DNA of 64,000 nt. Source: an uncultured Oscillospiraceae bacterium (GTDB lineage Bacteria; Bacillota; Clostridia; Oscillospirales; Oscillospiraceae). The position numbers and the translations under genes were made by a program. Every line of letters starts with the position of its first letter. Positions within the stretch are counted from its first letter, which is position 1. The notes under the pieces were generated by a model that worked only from the letters and a program-made list of their open reading frames with translations, made no database searches and was not told the DNA's origin. The stretch is taken from assembly GCA_902478785.1 (NCBI GenBank), contig CABSMJ010000009.1, positions 1-64,000 on the forward strand. Direction: 5' to 3'. This document shows positions 34,482-41,687 of this stretch, piece after piece.

Positions 34482-35240
34482 ATGGAGAAGAAAGTCATAC
34501 TGGCGGACACCGGCGAGGAATTCCGCGGGATGCTGCGGCAGACGGTGGAAAAGACGGGAGAATTTCAGGTGGTGGGAGCCACCGGCGATGGCATGGAGCT
34601 GCTGCGTCTGGTGGAGGAGCAAAAGCCCGACCTGGTGGTGATGGATCTGGTGCTGCCGGGACTGGATGGAATGGGCGTGCTGCGGAAGCTGTCGGAGCTG
34701 CCGGCGGAGACGAAGCCCAAGGTCATCGTGCTCTCCGCCTTTGCAAGGCCGGAGGTCATTCAGGAGGCCAGCGGCCTGGGGATCTTTTACTTCATGCCCA
34801 AGCCCTGCACGGAGGAATCGCTGCTGGAGCGGATGCGTCGGGCCTGCGGGCAGGAGGAATTACCGGTGCTGGACGAGCCGGCGCTGGAGGATATGATCAC
34901 CGACATCATCCATGAGATCGGCGTGCCCGCCCACATCAAGGGCTACCAGTACCTGCGGGAGGCCATCCTCATCGCGGTGAAGGATATGGATGTCATCAAT
35001 GCCGTCACCAAGGTCCTCTATCCCGAGGTGGCCAAGCGCTTCGCCACCACACCCTCCCGAGTGGAGCGGGCCATCCGCCATGCCATTGAGGTGGCTTGGG
35101 ACCGGGGCGACCTGGAGACGCTGCAGAGATTCTTCGGCTATACCGTTTCCAATACCAAGGGAAAACCAACCAACAGCGAGTTCATCGCCATGATCGCCGA
35201 CCGGCTCCAGCTGCGCCTGCGCAGTGGCCGCCGTGCCTGA
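34482..35240 (+). CDS. spo0A: sporulation master regulator Spo0A
   Basis: The ATG at 34482 (MEKKVILADTGEEF) gives 252 aa. The receiver domain has phosphoacceptor D55 in LVVMDLVLPG, and the DNA-binding domain contains ATTPSRVERAIRHAIEVAW, nearly invariant in Spo0A. An oddity is the acidic pocket: the usual paired aspartates (DD) read DT, so one Mg-binding Asp is replaced by Thr. Spo0A, when phosphorylated, starts sporulation. An in-frame start upstream at 34416 has no ribosome binding site. Confidence 0.97.
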   Translation: MEKKVILADTGEEFRGMLRQTVEKTGEFQVVGATGDGMELLRLVEEQKPDLVVMDLVLPGLDGMGVLRKLSELPAETKPKVIVLSAFARPEVIQEASGLGIFYFMPKPCTEESLLERMRRACGQEELPVLDEPALEDMITDIIHEIGVPAHIKGYQYLREAILIAVKDMDVINAVTKVLYPEVAKRFATTPSRVERAIRHAIEVAWDRGDLETLQRFFGYTVSNTKGKPTNSEFIAMIADRLQLRLRSGRRA

Positions 35241-35326
35241 GCGCTGGAAGAGAAAGGACTTGCAAGGCGCTTCCTTTTATGGTATTCTGCGTGATGCAGA
35301 AATTTTGACAAAAAGGAAGTTGCACC

Positions 35327-35584
35327 ATGGTTTACGATTACACACCTCACGGCGTCTGCTCTCAGCACATCCACCTGGAGGTGGAGGACGGCGTCATCCG
35401 CAGCGTAGAGTTCCTGGGCGGCTGCAACGGCAACCTCAAGGGCATCAGCAGCCTGGTCAAGGGCATGCGGCCGGAGGAAGCGGTGGAGCGGCTCAAGGGC
35501 ATCCACTGCGGCGAAAAGCCCACCTCCTGCCCCGATCAGCTGTCCCGGGCCCTGGAGGAGATGCTCAAGAGCGCAAAGCAGTAA
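35327..35584 (+). CDS. TSCPD-domain protein (TIGR03905 family)
   Basis: This 85-aa protein has the domain-naming motif PTSCPDQLSRAL near the C-terminus, and YTPHGVCSQHIHLEVEDG and GGCNGNLKGISSLVKGM upstream, all typical of the TIGR03905 TSCPD family. The three conserved cysteines could bind a metal. The TSCPD domain is related to the tail domain of some class II ribonucleotide reductases, but the role of the free-standing form is not established. Confidence 0.93.
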   Translation: MVYDYTPHGVCSQHIHLEVEDGVIRSVEFLGGCNGNLKGISSLVKGMRPEEAVERLKGIHCGEKPTSCPDQLSRALEEMLKSAKQ

Positions 35585-35604
35585 AAGCAGTAAAAGAGAA
35601 GAAG

Positions 35605-35635
35605 GGAGCGGACGATTTCGTCCGCTCCTTTTTTT
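35605..35635 (+). terminator. Rho-independent terminator after the TSCPD gene
   Basis: GGAGCGGACG and CGTCCGCTCC pair around ATTT and are followed by seven T residues. Confidence 0.93.
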
Positions 35636-35692
35636 GCACCCGGACGGGGCGGTGGGCATAGGATGGAACACCCAACAGGAGTGTGTTGACAT

Positions 35693-36133
35693 ATGGCTTA
35701 TTCTGATCGCGAACTCTTGGCGCGTCTGATCGAGTGCGAGGCGGGCGGAGAGGGAGAGGACGGCATGAAGGCGGTGGCAGGAGTGGTGATGAACCGGGTG
35801 AATGCCCGGGGCGGAGAGTATGCCAGGGTAGGCCAGGGCAGCATCCGCAACATCATCATGCAGCCGGGCCAGTTCGTCTGTGCCAGCGAAACAGAGGGCG
35901 GGGCCTACAACCCGCAGAACATCTACAATATGCGGCCCCAGCAGATCCACTACGACATCGCCGATTGGGCCATCGCAGGCAACCGTTTGCCGGACGTGGC
36001 GGAGTCGCTGTGGTTCTACAATCCCTTCAGCCCCAAGTGCCGCTCTTTCTTTCCCTCCGACGTGGGCTATTGGCAAACGCGCATCGGAGACCACTGCTTT
36101 TACAATCCTACGGATGCCTATTATAAGACCTGA
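35693..36133 (+). CDS. cwlJ: CwlJ/SleB-type cell wall hydrolase
   Basis: This 146-aa protein consists only of the Hydrolase_2 (SleB catalytic) domain: LLARLIECEAGGEGEDG with the conserved glutamate, AGVVMNRVNA, QFVCA and WFYNPFSPKC. There is no signal peptide and no peptidoglycan-binding domain. This, with the length, matches CwlJ, the spore-coat germination lytic enzyme, better than SleB. The next gene looks like GerQ, the coat protein CwlJ depends on in Bacillus. Confidence 0.88.
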   Translation: MAYSDRELLARLIECEAGGEGEDGMKAVAGVVMNRVNARGGEYARVGQGSIRNIIMQPGQFVCASETEGGAYNPQNIYNMRPQQIHYDIADWAIAGNRLPDVAESLWFYNPFSPKCRSFFPSDVGYWQTRIGDHCFYNPTDAYYKT

Positions 36134-36149
36134 CGAGGTGTAAGTGAGT

Positions 36150-36704
36150 ATGATGAATCGAATTCCCAACAGCGCTCCGGTGACCACGGAGCTGCCGGAT
36201 ACCGGCTGGGCCCAGGAGGTCCGCCGTCTGGAAAATCAGGGCCAGACCGTGGTGCCCTATACCCAGGGGACGGTGATGCCGGGGACGGCCATGCCCCAGA
36301 CCGGCACCGCCGGAATGCCCCAGAGCATGGGCGGCGGGATGACCATGACGGGGGGCATGGATCTGACCAGCCAGCCCATGATGCCCAACGGGCTCCCCAG
36401 TGAGGTCATTGAAAATCCCGTCTCCCGGGAGGAGGTCTACAAGGGCTCCCTGAAGGCTATGCTGAACCGCTATAAGGGCAACTACGTGGTGGCCACCTTC
36501 CTGGTGGGTACCCAGAGCATGGTGTCCTGGGAGGGAATCCTCTTTGACGTGGGCAACGACTATGTGACCATCTACCAGCAGCCCCGGGACCGGTATATCG
36601 TCAGTGACATCTATTCTTTGAAGTTCATTGAGTTTTACGATACCGCCCGCCGGGACGCCTGCGACGCCATCCTGGGCCAGGCGGGCTGGACCCGGAACAG
36701 CTGA
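36150..36704 (+). CDS. gerQ: GerQ-like spore coat protein
   Basis: The ATG at 36150 follows GAGGTG at 9 nt, giving 184 aa. The N-terminal half is a low-complexity Met/Gly/Pro/Gln/Thr-rich tail. The C-terminal 75-residue domain contains LNRYKGNYVVATFLVGTQSM and a YIVSDIYSLKFIEFYD stretch. These correspond in order and spacing to the Bacillus GerQ C-domain (NKGK..TIYMTF and LLTIYLDYITF). GerQ anchors and protects CwlJ in the coat. The assignment rests on this alignment by eye plus the neighbouring cwlJ-like gene. Confidence 0.8.
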   Translation: MMNRIPNSAPVTTELPDTGWAQEVRRLENQGQTVVPYTQGTVMPGTAMPQTGTAGMPQSMGGGMTMTGGMDLTSQPMMPNGLPSEVIENPVSREEVYKGSLKAMLNRYKGNYVVATFLVGTQSMVSWEGILFDVGNDYVTIYQQPRDRYIVSDIYSLKFIEFYDTARRDACDAILGQAGWTRNS

Positions 36705-36713
36705 GGCAGACGC

Positions 36714-36742
36714 TTGCGCAGGGAGGGAAAGTGTGGTACAAT
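36714..36742 (+). promoter_or_regulatory. promoter of the nitroreductase gene
   Basis: TTGCGC (36714-36719), a 17-bp spacer and TACAAT (36737-36742) lie 40 nt before the gene. Confidence 0.6.
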
Positions 36743-36781
36743 CCTCTATCATCTTAAAAGTAGTAAGGAAGTGTAACCACC

Positions 36782-37294
36782 ATGGATTTTGAAAAGCTGG
36801 CAAAGGAGCGCTACTCCCTGCGCAAGTTCGATGCCCGTCCGGTGGAGCCGGAAAAGCTGGAGCTGGTTCTGGAGGCGGGCCGCAATGCCCCCACCGCCCA
36901 CAATCTGCAGCCCCAGCGCATCTTTGTGATCCAGAGCCCGGAGGCCCTGGAGAAGGCGGACGGCTGTATGTTCTGCCACTTCCATCCCCCGGTCTTGCTG
37001 GTGGTGGCCTATGACCCCAAGGAGGCCTGGAACCGGGAGGGCGACGGCAAGAACCACGGCGAGATCGACGCCGCCATCGCCACCACCCAGATGATGCTCC
37101 AGGCGGCGGACCTGGGCCTGGGCACCACCTATGTGGGCATGTTCGACCCGGTGAAGTTCCAGGAGACCTTCCCGGAGATGAAGGATCTGATCCCCATTGC
37201 CGTGCTGCCCTTGGGCTATCCGGCGGAGGGTGCCCATCCTGCCAAGCTCCATGCCAGCCGCAAGCCTTTGGAGGAGCTGGTGTGCCGCCTGTAA
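36782..37294 (+). CDS. nitroreductase family protein
   Basis: This 170-aa protein starts MDFEKLAKERYSLRKFDARP; the RYSxRKF motif binds FMN in nitroreductases. ARNAPTAHNLQPQ-like sequence (GRNAPTAHNLQPQ) and DAAIATTQMMLQAADLGLGT (near 98-117) complete the fold. Such FMN enzymes form dimers and reduce nitro compounds or quinones with NAD(P)H. The physiological substrate cannot be named. It is somewhat shorter than classical members (about 200 aa), lacking the helical insertion. Confidence 0.9.
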   Translation: MDFEKLAKERYSLRKFDARPVEPEKLELVLEAGRNAPTAHNLQPQRIFVIQSPEALEKADGCMFCHFHPPVLLVVAYDPKEAWNREGDGKNHGEIDAAIATTQMMLQAADLGLGTTYVGMFDPVKFQETFPEMKDLIPIAVLPLGYPAEGAHPAKLHASRKPLEELVCRL

Positions 37295-37319
37295 GAGGGC
37301 ATTTCCCAGCAAAAAGAAG

Positions 37320-37347
37320 AGGAGAGGCGTTCGCCTCTCCTTTTTTG
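37320..37347. terminator. bidirectional Rho-independent terminator
   Basis: GGAGAGGCG and CGCCTCTCC form a tight hairpin with T-runs on both sides, between the nitroreductase and the convergent DUF3298 gene. Confidence 0.88.
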
Positions 37348-37368
37348 ACGCCTTGGAAGCGGCGGGCC

Positions 37369-38064
37369 TCAGCCCGCCTCCTCCGGTTCCGGCGTCCGGG
37401 GCGCCGCTGTGCCGTGGGCGCCCCAGGGCAGGCAGAATACTGGGGTCCCCTCCGCCGCCGGGGCCAGGGCGTACATCTGATAGAAAAAGCAAATGCCCTC
37501 CGGCGTCAGATAGTAGTTGCCGGTGCACAGCTCCCGCCGCAGCCGCCGCTGCCAGTCCTCCCGATAGGCCGCCACACCGGCGCTTTGCTGTCGGCGGATC
37601 TCCTGGGCCGCCAGGTCCGGCAAAAGCCGCCGCACCGGCGTCCTGGCCGGTAAAAAGGCGGACAGGGGGATGGGCGTGCCAGTGCGCAGGTCCCAGGTGT
37701 CTCCCCGCCGGATGGTCAGCGGCAGTCCACCTCGCTCTCTGGCGTCGGTATACAGGCTCCACACCCCGCCTTCGTTCCATGTGATGCGGTAGTCCATGGC
37801 GGCGGTGAAGTGGGGCAGAGGGGCACCGGCGGCCGCCGCCTGCCGGAATTCCGCCTGGGCCCGGGGAAGGAGAAAACGCCCGCAGTAGCGCAGATAGCTG
37901 CGGGCAAACTGCCGGTAGTACCGGTCTATCCGTCGCAGATGGCGATCCATCTCCGGCGCTTTGAGCTTGGGCAGGGACACCCGGGCCGACAGCACCGGGA
38001 TTCCATCCACTGTCCACTCCCGTTCCAGGAGCTCCTCCACTGTCTCCAGTCGTTCCACACCCAT
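37369..38064 (-). CDS. DUF3298-domain protein
   Basis: This 231-aa protein shows the DUF4163/DUF3298 pattern: an opening with GIPVLSARVSLPKL, then a DYRITWNEGGVWSLYTDARER strand region and a C-terminal part with NYYLTPEGICFFYQMYALAP. These correspond to the region found in RsiV-type anti-sigma factors and lysozyme-sensing proteins. No signal peptide or transmembrane helix is visible, so it is probably cytoplasmic or a free-standing domain. A longer minus-strand frame covering this region (to 36749) is a shadow. Confidence 0.75.
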   Translation of the reverse strand: MGVERLETVEELLEREWTVDGIPVLSARVSLPKLKAPEMDRHLRRIDRYYRQFARSYLRYCGRFLLPRAQAEFRQAAAAGAPLPHFTAAMDYRITWNEGGVWSLYTDARERGGLPLTIRRGDTWDLRTGTPIPLSAFLPARTPVRRLLPDLAAQEIRRQQSAGVAAYREDWQRRLRRELCTGNYYLTPEGICFFYQMYALAPAAEGTPVFCLPWGAHGTAAPRTPEPEEAG

Positions 38065-38165
38065 GAAAGCCCGCCTTTCTCCCCGTGTCTGCGTCTCGTC
38101 AATCCCAATCTATGCGGCGGGACGGGGAGCGGTGAGAAAAAGGGCGGCGAGGCGGTGAATGGCTA

Positions 38166-38194
38166 TTTACTTTCATAAGGTAGTATGCTATGCT
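38166..38194 (+). promoter_or_regulatory. promoter of yerC operon
   Basis: TTTACT (38166-38171), a 17-bp spacer and TATGCT (38189-38194) precede yerC by 40 nt. Confidence 0.6.
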
Positions 38195-38233
38195 GTAAAG
38201 CAGTAAAGCACACCAAGGAAAGGACGTGACAAG

Positions 38234-38551
38234 GTGGTCAAGATCGGCAAGAAGGAAAAGAACGGCAACCTCTACCGGGCCATTCTGACCCTGAAGGACG
38301 AGGAGGAGTGCTATGCCTTCTTCCAGGACCTGTGCACCGTCTCGGAGCTGCGGGCCATGGAGCAGCGCTTTGAGGTGGCCCAGCTGCTGGACGAGGGGCT
38401 TATCTATAACGAGATTTTGGAGCGCACCGGCGCCTCCAGTGCCACCATCAGCCGGGTCAACCGCTCTTTGAGCTATGGCGCCGGCGGCTATGAAAAGGTC
38501 TTTGAGCACATCAAAAACCAGAAGTCTGGGAAAAAGGAGAAGGGGCAATGA
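38234..38551 (+). CDS. yerC: YerC/YecD-family TrpR-like DNA-binding protein
   Basis: This 105-aa protein begins with a GTG. It contains DLCTVSELRAMEQRFEVAQLL and the helix-turn-helix segment ERTGASSATISRVNRSLSYG typical of TrpR/YerC proteins, which fold like the Trp repressor but are not known to sense tryptophan. The end overlaps the methyltransferase start (ATGA). AAAGGACG lies upstream of the start. Its regulon is unknown. Confidence 0.9.
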   Translation: MVKIGKKEKNGNLYRAILTLKDEEECYAFFQDLCTVSELRAMEQRFEVAQLLDEGLIYNEILERTGASSATISRVNRSLSYGAGGYEKVFEHIKNQKSGKKEKGQ

Positions 38552-39333
38552 GCAGCTATCAGGCCCTGGCCCGGTCCTATGACGCCCTGACCACCGATGT
38601 GGGCTACCGCCGGCGGGCCGCGTATCTGGACCGCCTGTTCAAAAAGAGCCGCCTGCCGGTCCACACGGTGCTGGACCTGGCCTGTGGCACCGGGACACTG
38701 ACCTGCCTGCTGGCGGAGATGGGCTATGAGATGATCGGTGTGGATGGCTCGGAGGACATGCTGGCCCAGGCCCAGACCAAGGCCATGGATGTGAAGGGCG
38801 AGCGTCCGCTGTTTTTGCACCAGACCATGCCCAAGCTGGACCTCTACGGCACCGTAGAGGCCGCTGTGTCCTGCCTGGACAGTATCAACTACCTCACCGA
38901 GGTGCGGGATCTGAAGCGGACACTGGAGCGTCTGCGCCTGTTCATCGCCCCAGGCGGGCTGCTGGTGTTTGATGTGAACTCGGTGGAGAAGATGGAGGCC
39001 CTGGACGGCCAGGTGTTTCTGGACGAGCAGGAGGACGTATATTGCGTCTGGCGGGCCTCTTACAGCCGCCGCAGCCGCATCCTCACCTATGGCATGGACA
39101 TCTTCCAGCGCCGGGGCCAGCTGTGGCAGCGCAGCGCTGAGGAGCACCGGGAGCGGGCCTGGTCCGTGGAGGAGCTGACCACCCAGCTCACCGCCGCGGG
39201 CTTTACAGACATCCACGTCTGGGGCGATCTGAAGCATACGCCTCCGGCGCCTGGAGAGCAGCGCCTGATCTTCACCGCCATCCGGGGCGCGGAGCCCCAG
39301 GCGGAAAAAACTCACAAAAGAAAGCGAGCGTAA
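38548..39333 (+). CDS. class I SAM-dependent methyltransferase
   Basis: This 261-aa Rossmann methyltransferase has the SAM-binding motif VLDLACGTGTLTCLLAEMGY near residues 43-62 and the acidic loop GVDGSEDMLAQAQ. The rest follows the methyltransferase-25/11 type. No substrate-specific motif is recognised, so the methyl acceptor is unknown. It is translationally coupled to yerC and precedes hslO by 7 bp. Confidence 0.9.
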   Translation: MSSYQALARSYDALTTDVGYRRRAAYLDRLFKKSRLPVHTVLDLACGTGTLTCLLAEMGYEMIGVDGSEDMLAQAQTKAMDVKGERPLFLHQTMPKLDLYGTVEAAVSCLDSINYLTEVRDLKRTLERLRLFIAPGGLLVFDVNSVEKMEALDGQVFLDEQEDVYCVWRASYSRRSRILTYGMDIFQRRGQLWQRSAEEHRERAWSVEELTTQLTAAGFTDIHVWGDLKHTPPAPGEQRLIFTAIRGAEPQAEKTHKRKRA

Positions 39334-39340
39334 AAACGAC

Positions 39341-40228
39341 ATGAGCGATCAACTGGTACGGGCCATCACCTCCGACGGTATGGTGAAGGCGGTGGCCGTT
39401 TCCACCCGGGACCTGACGGAGCGGGCCCGGAATATCCACAAGACCCTGCCGGTGGCCACGGCGGCCCTGGGCCGCACCCTGGCTGCCGCCTCCATGCTGG
39501 GCAATGCCCTGAAGGAGCAGCAGGGCAGCGTCACGCTGCAGATCAAGGGCGGCGGGCCTCTGGGCAGCATCCTGGCGGTGTCGGACTGTGAGGGCAACGT
39601 CCGGGGCTATGTGCAGAATCCTCAGGTGGACCTGCCCCTGCGCAGCGACGGGAAGCTGAATGTGGGCGCCGCCGTGGGCGGTGACGGCACGCTGACGGTC
39701 ATGCGGGACCTGGGACTCAAGGAGCCCTATATCGGCAGTGTGGAGCTTCTCAGCGGCGAGATCGCCGAGGACCTGGCGGCCTACTTCGTGGAGTCGGAGC
39801 AGATTCCCACCGCCTGCGCCCTGGGGGTGTTGGTGGACCGGGACCAGAGCGTCCGGGCTGCGGGCGGCTATCTCATCCAGCTGCTGCCCGGCGCGGGGGA
39901 GGACGTGATCTCCCGGGTGGAGCAGGGGGTGCTGGCTGCCGGCCAGGTCACCGGACTGCTGGACAAAAACCCCGACCCGGAGACTATGCTCAAGACCGTG
40001 CTGTCGGACTTCGATCTGGAGATCCTGGAGACCAGCCCCATCGAGTACCGCTGCTACTGCAGCCGGGAGCGGGTGACCCGGGCCCTGATTTCCCTGGGTG
40101 CCGACGAGCTGGAGAAGATCATCCGGGAGCAGGGGGGCGCGGAGCTGACCTGCCAGTTCTGTGACCGGGTCCACCGGTTCACCGCCCAGGAGCTTCAGGC
40201 TCTGGTGGACGGCATTCGGAAGCAGTGA
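39341..40228 (+). CDS. hslO: redox-regulated chaperone Hsp33
   Basis: This 295-aa protein has the Hsp33 N-terminal fold (RAITSDGMVKAVAVSTRDLT, ATAALGRTLAAASMLG) and the C-terminal zinc-redox switch CYCSR...CQFCDR (CxC then CxxC). Hsp33 binds zinc through these four cysteines when reduced and becomes an active holdase on oxidation. It is the last protein gene before the tRNA cluster. Confidence 0.96.
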   Translation: MSDQLVRAITSDGMVKAVAVSTRDLTERARNIHKTLPVATAALGRTLAAASMLGNALKEQQGSVTLQIKGGGPLGSILAVSDCEGNVRGYVQNPQVDLPLRSDGKLNVGAAVGGDGTLTVMRDLGLKEPYIGSVELLSGEIAEDLAAYFVESEQIPTACALGVLVDRDQSVRAAGGYLIQLLPGAGEDVISRVEQGVLAAGQVTGLLDKNPDPETMLKTVLSDFDLEILETSPIEYRCYCSRERVTRALISLGADELEKIIREQGGAELTCQFCDRVHRFTAQELQALVDGIRKQ

Positions 40229-40315
40229 CAGCCCCGGCGGGAAGAGGGCCGGAGGCGGTCCTTTTCCCGCTTTTTACAAAAAATAAAAAAACCTGAAAAA
40301 TTTTGCGATTTAAGG

Positions 40316-40344
40316 TTGACAGATGGGAAACCTTTTAGTATAAT
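40316..40344 (+). promoter_or_regulatory. consensus promoter of the tRNA cluster
   Basis: TTGACA (40316-40321), a 17-bp spacer and TATAAT (40339-40344) form a perfect sigma-A consensus promoter 32 nt before tRNA-Val, as expected for stable RNA genes. Confidence 0.92.
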
Positions 40345-40376
40345 AACCCTTGCCGTTCGGGTCACGAACGAATTCC

Positions 40377-40453
40377 GGGAGCATAGCTCAGCTGGTTAGA
40401 GCACCTGCCTTACAAGCAGGGGGTCACTGGTTCGAGTCCAGTTGTTCCCACCA
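40377..40453 (+). tRNA. tRNA-Val(UAC)
   Basis: The acceptor stem GGGAGCA pairs with TGTTCCC. A normal D-arm, the anticodon loop CTTACAA (anticodon TAC), the T-loop TTCGAGT and an encoded CCA end are present. Confidence 0.96.
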
Positions 40454-40498
40454 TTTTAATCCTGGATTGGATGGTGCCCCGCCCCGGAAGTGCAGTAT

Positions 40499-40575
40499 GG
40501 CCAAGTAGTTCAGTTGGTTAGAACGCCAGCCTGTCACGCTGGAGGTCGTGGGTTCGAGCCCCATCTTGGTCGCCA
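40499..40575 (+). tRNA. tRNA-Asp(GUC)
   Basis: The acceptor GGCCAAG pairs with CTTGGTC (one G-U). The anticodon loop reads CTGTCAC (anticodon GTC), the T-loop TTCGAGC, and CCA is encoded. Confidence 0.96.
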
Positions 40576-40578
40576 TTT

Positions 40579-40654
<76 letters not shown>

Positions 40655-40684
40655 ACTGCGCAATTGAATACCGATTGCGCACAT

Positions 40685-40760
40685 GCGAGCGTAGCTCATC
40701 TGGTAGAGCGCCACCTTGCCAAGGTGGAGGTAGCGAGTTCGAGCCTCGTCGCTCGCTCCA
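40685..40760 (+). tRNA. tRNA-Gly(GCC)
   Basis: The acceptor GCGAGCG pairs with CGCTCGC. The anticodon loop is TTGCCAA (anticodon GCC), the T-loop TTCGAGC, and CCA is encoded. Confidence 0.96.
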
Positions 40761-40804
40761 TTTGAAAATAGTCACACAGTAAAATTTGTGTGACTATTTT
40801 CAAA
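40761..40804 (+). terminator. long hairpin after tRNA-Gly, likely terminator
   Basis: A perfect 18-bp inverted repeat, TTTGAAAATAGTCACACA (40761-40778) against TGTGTGACTATTTTCAAA (40787-40804), with an 8-nt loop. The T-run lies inside the 3' arm. It starts at the base after the CCA end of tRNA-Gly and probably ends the four-tRNA transcript. Confidence 0.75.
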
Positions 40805-40852
40805 TGGGGAGCATACAATACAGCGTGGGGATCGTCTCTGCGCTTTGAAAAC

Positions 40853-40927
40853 GGTGACATAGCCAAGTGGTAAGGCAAGGGTCTGCAAAACCCTCATTCC
40901 CCGGTTCAAATCCGGGTGTCACCTCCA
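40853..40927 (+). tRNA. tRNA-Cys(GCA)
   Basis: The acceptor GGTGACA pairs with TGTCACC. The anticodon loop is CTGCAAA (anticodon GCA), the T-loop TTCAAAT, and CCA is encoded. No clear separate promoter is visible between the preceding hairpin and this gene, so it may depend on read-through. Confidence 0.95.
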
Positions 40928-40964
40928 AAAAGAAAGACACGCTGTAAAGCGTGTCTTTCTTTTT
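40927..40964 (+). terminator. Rho-independent terminator after tRNA-Cys
   Basis: AAAAAGAAAGACACGC (40927-40942) and GCGTGTCTTTCTTTTT (40949-40964) form a perfect 16-bp stem with a 6-nt loop and end in T residues. Confidence 0.9.
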
Positions 40965-40971
40965 GGGTTCC

Positions 40972-41116
40972 GGCGGCCCAAGGCCGCCTCCACCCTCCGG
41001 AGACTGCACATGCTCGGGGCAAGTGAATTGCCCCTGCGCCAAGGTTTTGCCTGGGGCAAAACGCTTGTACGGCGCGAACGCGCCGCCCCACCGTGTGGGG
41101 CCCCAGCTTTGGCTGG
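40972..41116. repeat. chain of consecutive short stem-loops
   Basis: Within 145 bp lie at least six near-perfect inverted repeats in a row: GGCGGCC/GGCCGCC (40972-40988), GGGGCAA/TTGCCCC (41016-41034), GTTTTGCC/GGCAAAAC (41044-41062), CGGCGCG/CGCGCCG (41070-41085), GCCCCAC/GTGGGGC (41085-41101) and CCAGC/GCTGG (41103-41116). A CTCCGGAG palindrome (40995-41002) adds a seventh. No protein frame in the stretch looks real. The region is bounded by two related terminator hairpins. It could be an interspersed extragenic element, a structured RNA or a tRNA-linked insertion remnant. Confidence 0.6.
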
Positions 41117-41140
41117 CACCCATACGGTTTACACAGGACC

Positions 41141-41176
41141 AAAAGCGAGGCACGCTGCAAAGTGCGCCTCGCTTTT
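41141..41176 (+). terminator. terminator-like hairpin related to the tRNA-Cys terminator
   Basis: AAAAGCGAGGC pairs with GCCTCGCTTTT and T residues follow. Its core (GGCACGCTGCAAAGTGCGCC) resembles the core of the hairpin at 40927-40964 at about 15 of 20 positions, so the two appear to be diverged copies flanking the stem-loop chain. Confidence 0.7.
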
Positions 41177-41366
41177 TGCATTTTGACGAATTGCCTCTGC
41201 AGGATGGCCGCCGCTGAAAGGCAATTTTTGCTTTCGGTCGAAAGACACTTGAAAACACCCCGGAGGCACTTACAAAAATGATGTGAATATGCACAGTATA
41301 ACCCTGCGAAATGGCGGGTATTTTGTAAAAAAATTCCGAAGTTTTTCTGGGGACTGCAATTGGCTG

Positions 41367-41395
41367 TTGCGCTTTGGAAAACGGGCGGTTATAAT
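41367..41395 (+). promoter_or_regulatory. ilv leader promoter
   Basis: TTGCGC (41367-41372), a 17-bp spacer and a perfect TATAAT (41390-41395) place the start near 41,402, about 70 nt before the leader peptide. Confidence 0.75.
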
Positions 41396-41473
41396 GGCAA
41401 AAAACCCGGACCGTGCTTTCACTGAAGCGTGCCGGGGCTGCGTAAAACCATATCTGCTTTGAAGGAGAACTCC

Positions 41474-41635
41474 ATGTTTATGCTGACCGCTCTGCTGAAT
41501 ACTCTGGTATTGCACATTGTTCTGGTTCTGGTACTGGTACTGCTGGTAGGGAAACAGGATAGTGTGTTTGGTCATGCAGTGAACAGGAAGGTATCCGCCG
41601 GCTATTGCCGGGTTCAGGCGGCAAAACGCCGCTAA
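41474..41635 (+). CDS. ilv leader peptide (attenuation control)
   Basis: AAGGAGAAC precedes the ATG at 41474 and the frame runs 53 codons. Residues 4-25 contain 10 Leu, 6 Val and 1 Ile, i.e. 17 of 22 positions, including the run LVLHIVLVLVLVLLV. The last half is unremarkable and basic. The frame stops 16 nt before a terminator stem that lies upstream of ilvB. This is the classical design of an amino-acid leader peptide, like IlvL and IvbL of enterobacteria. Ribosome stalling at Leu/Val codons would allow read-through into ilvBN. The track record in Firmicutes is mostly T-box control, so this is notable. Confidence 0.8.
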   Translation: MFMLTALLNTLVLHIVLVLVLVLLVGKQDSVFGHAVNRKVSAGYCRVQAAKRR

Positions 41636-41650
41636 AGGGTGAATTCTTGA

Positions 41651-41687
41651 AAGTCCGTGATCCGACACAGGGTCACGGGCTTTTTTG
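41651..41687 (+). terminator. attenuator terminator upstream of ilvB
   Basis: AAGTCCGTGATCC (41651-41663) pairs with GGGTCACGGGCTT (41670-41682) over 13 bp (two G-U pairs) around a GACACA loop, followed by TTTTTT. It lies between the leader peptide and ilvB and is the decision point for attenuation. Alternative GC-rich pairings exist upstream (for example GCGGC/GCCGC near 41616-41632). Confidence 0.85.

Noticed and set aside
36749..38017. 422-aa minus-strand frame around the DUF3298 gene
   Set aside because: It runs across the nitroreductase in antisense; the DUF3298 frame (37369-38064) has the recognisable domain.
40972..41116. CRISPR array
   Set aside because: The stem-loops differ in sequence and there are no constant repeats with spacers.
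40800..41294. 164-aa minus-strand frame over tRNA-Cys and the hairpin region
   Set aside because: It is antisense of a tRNA and of palindromic non-coding sequence.
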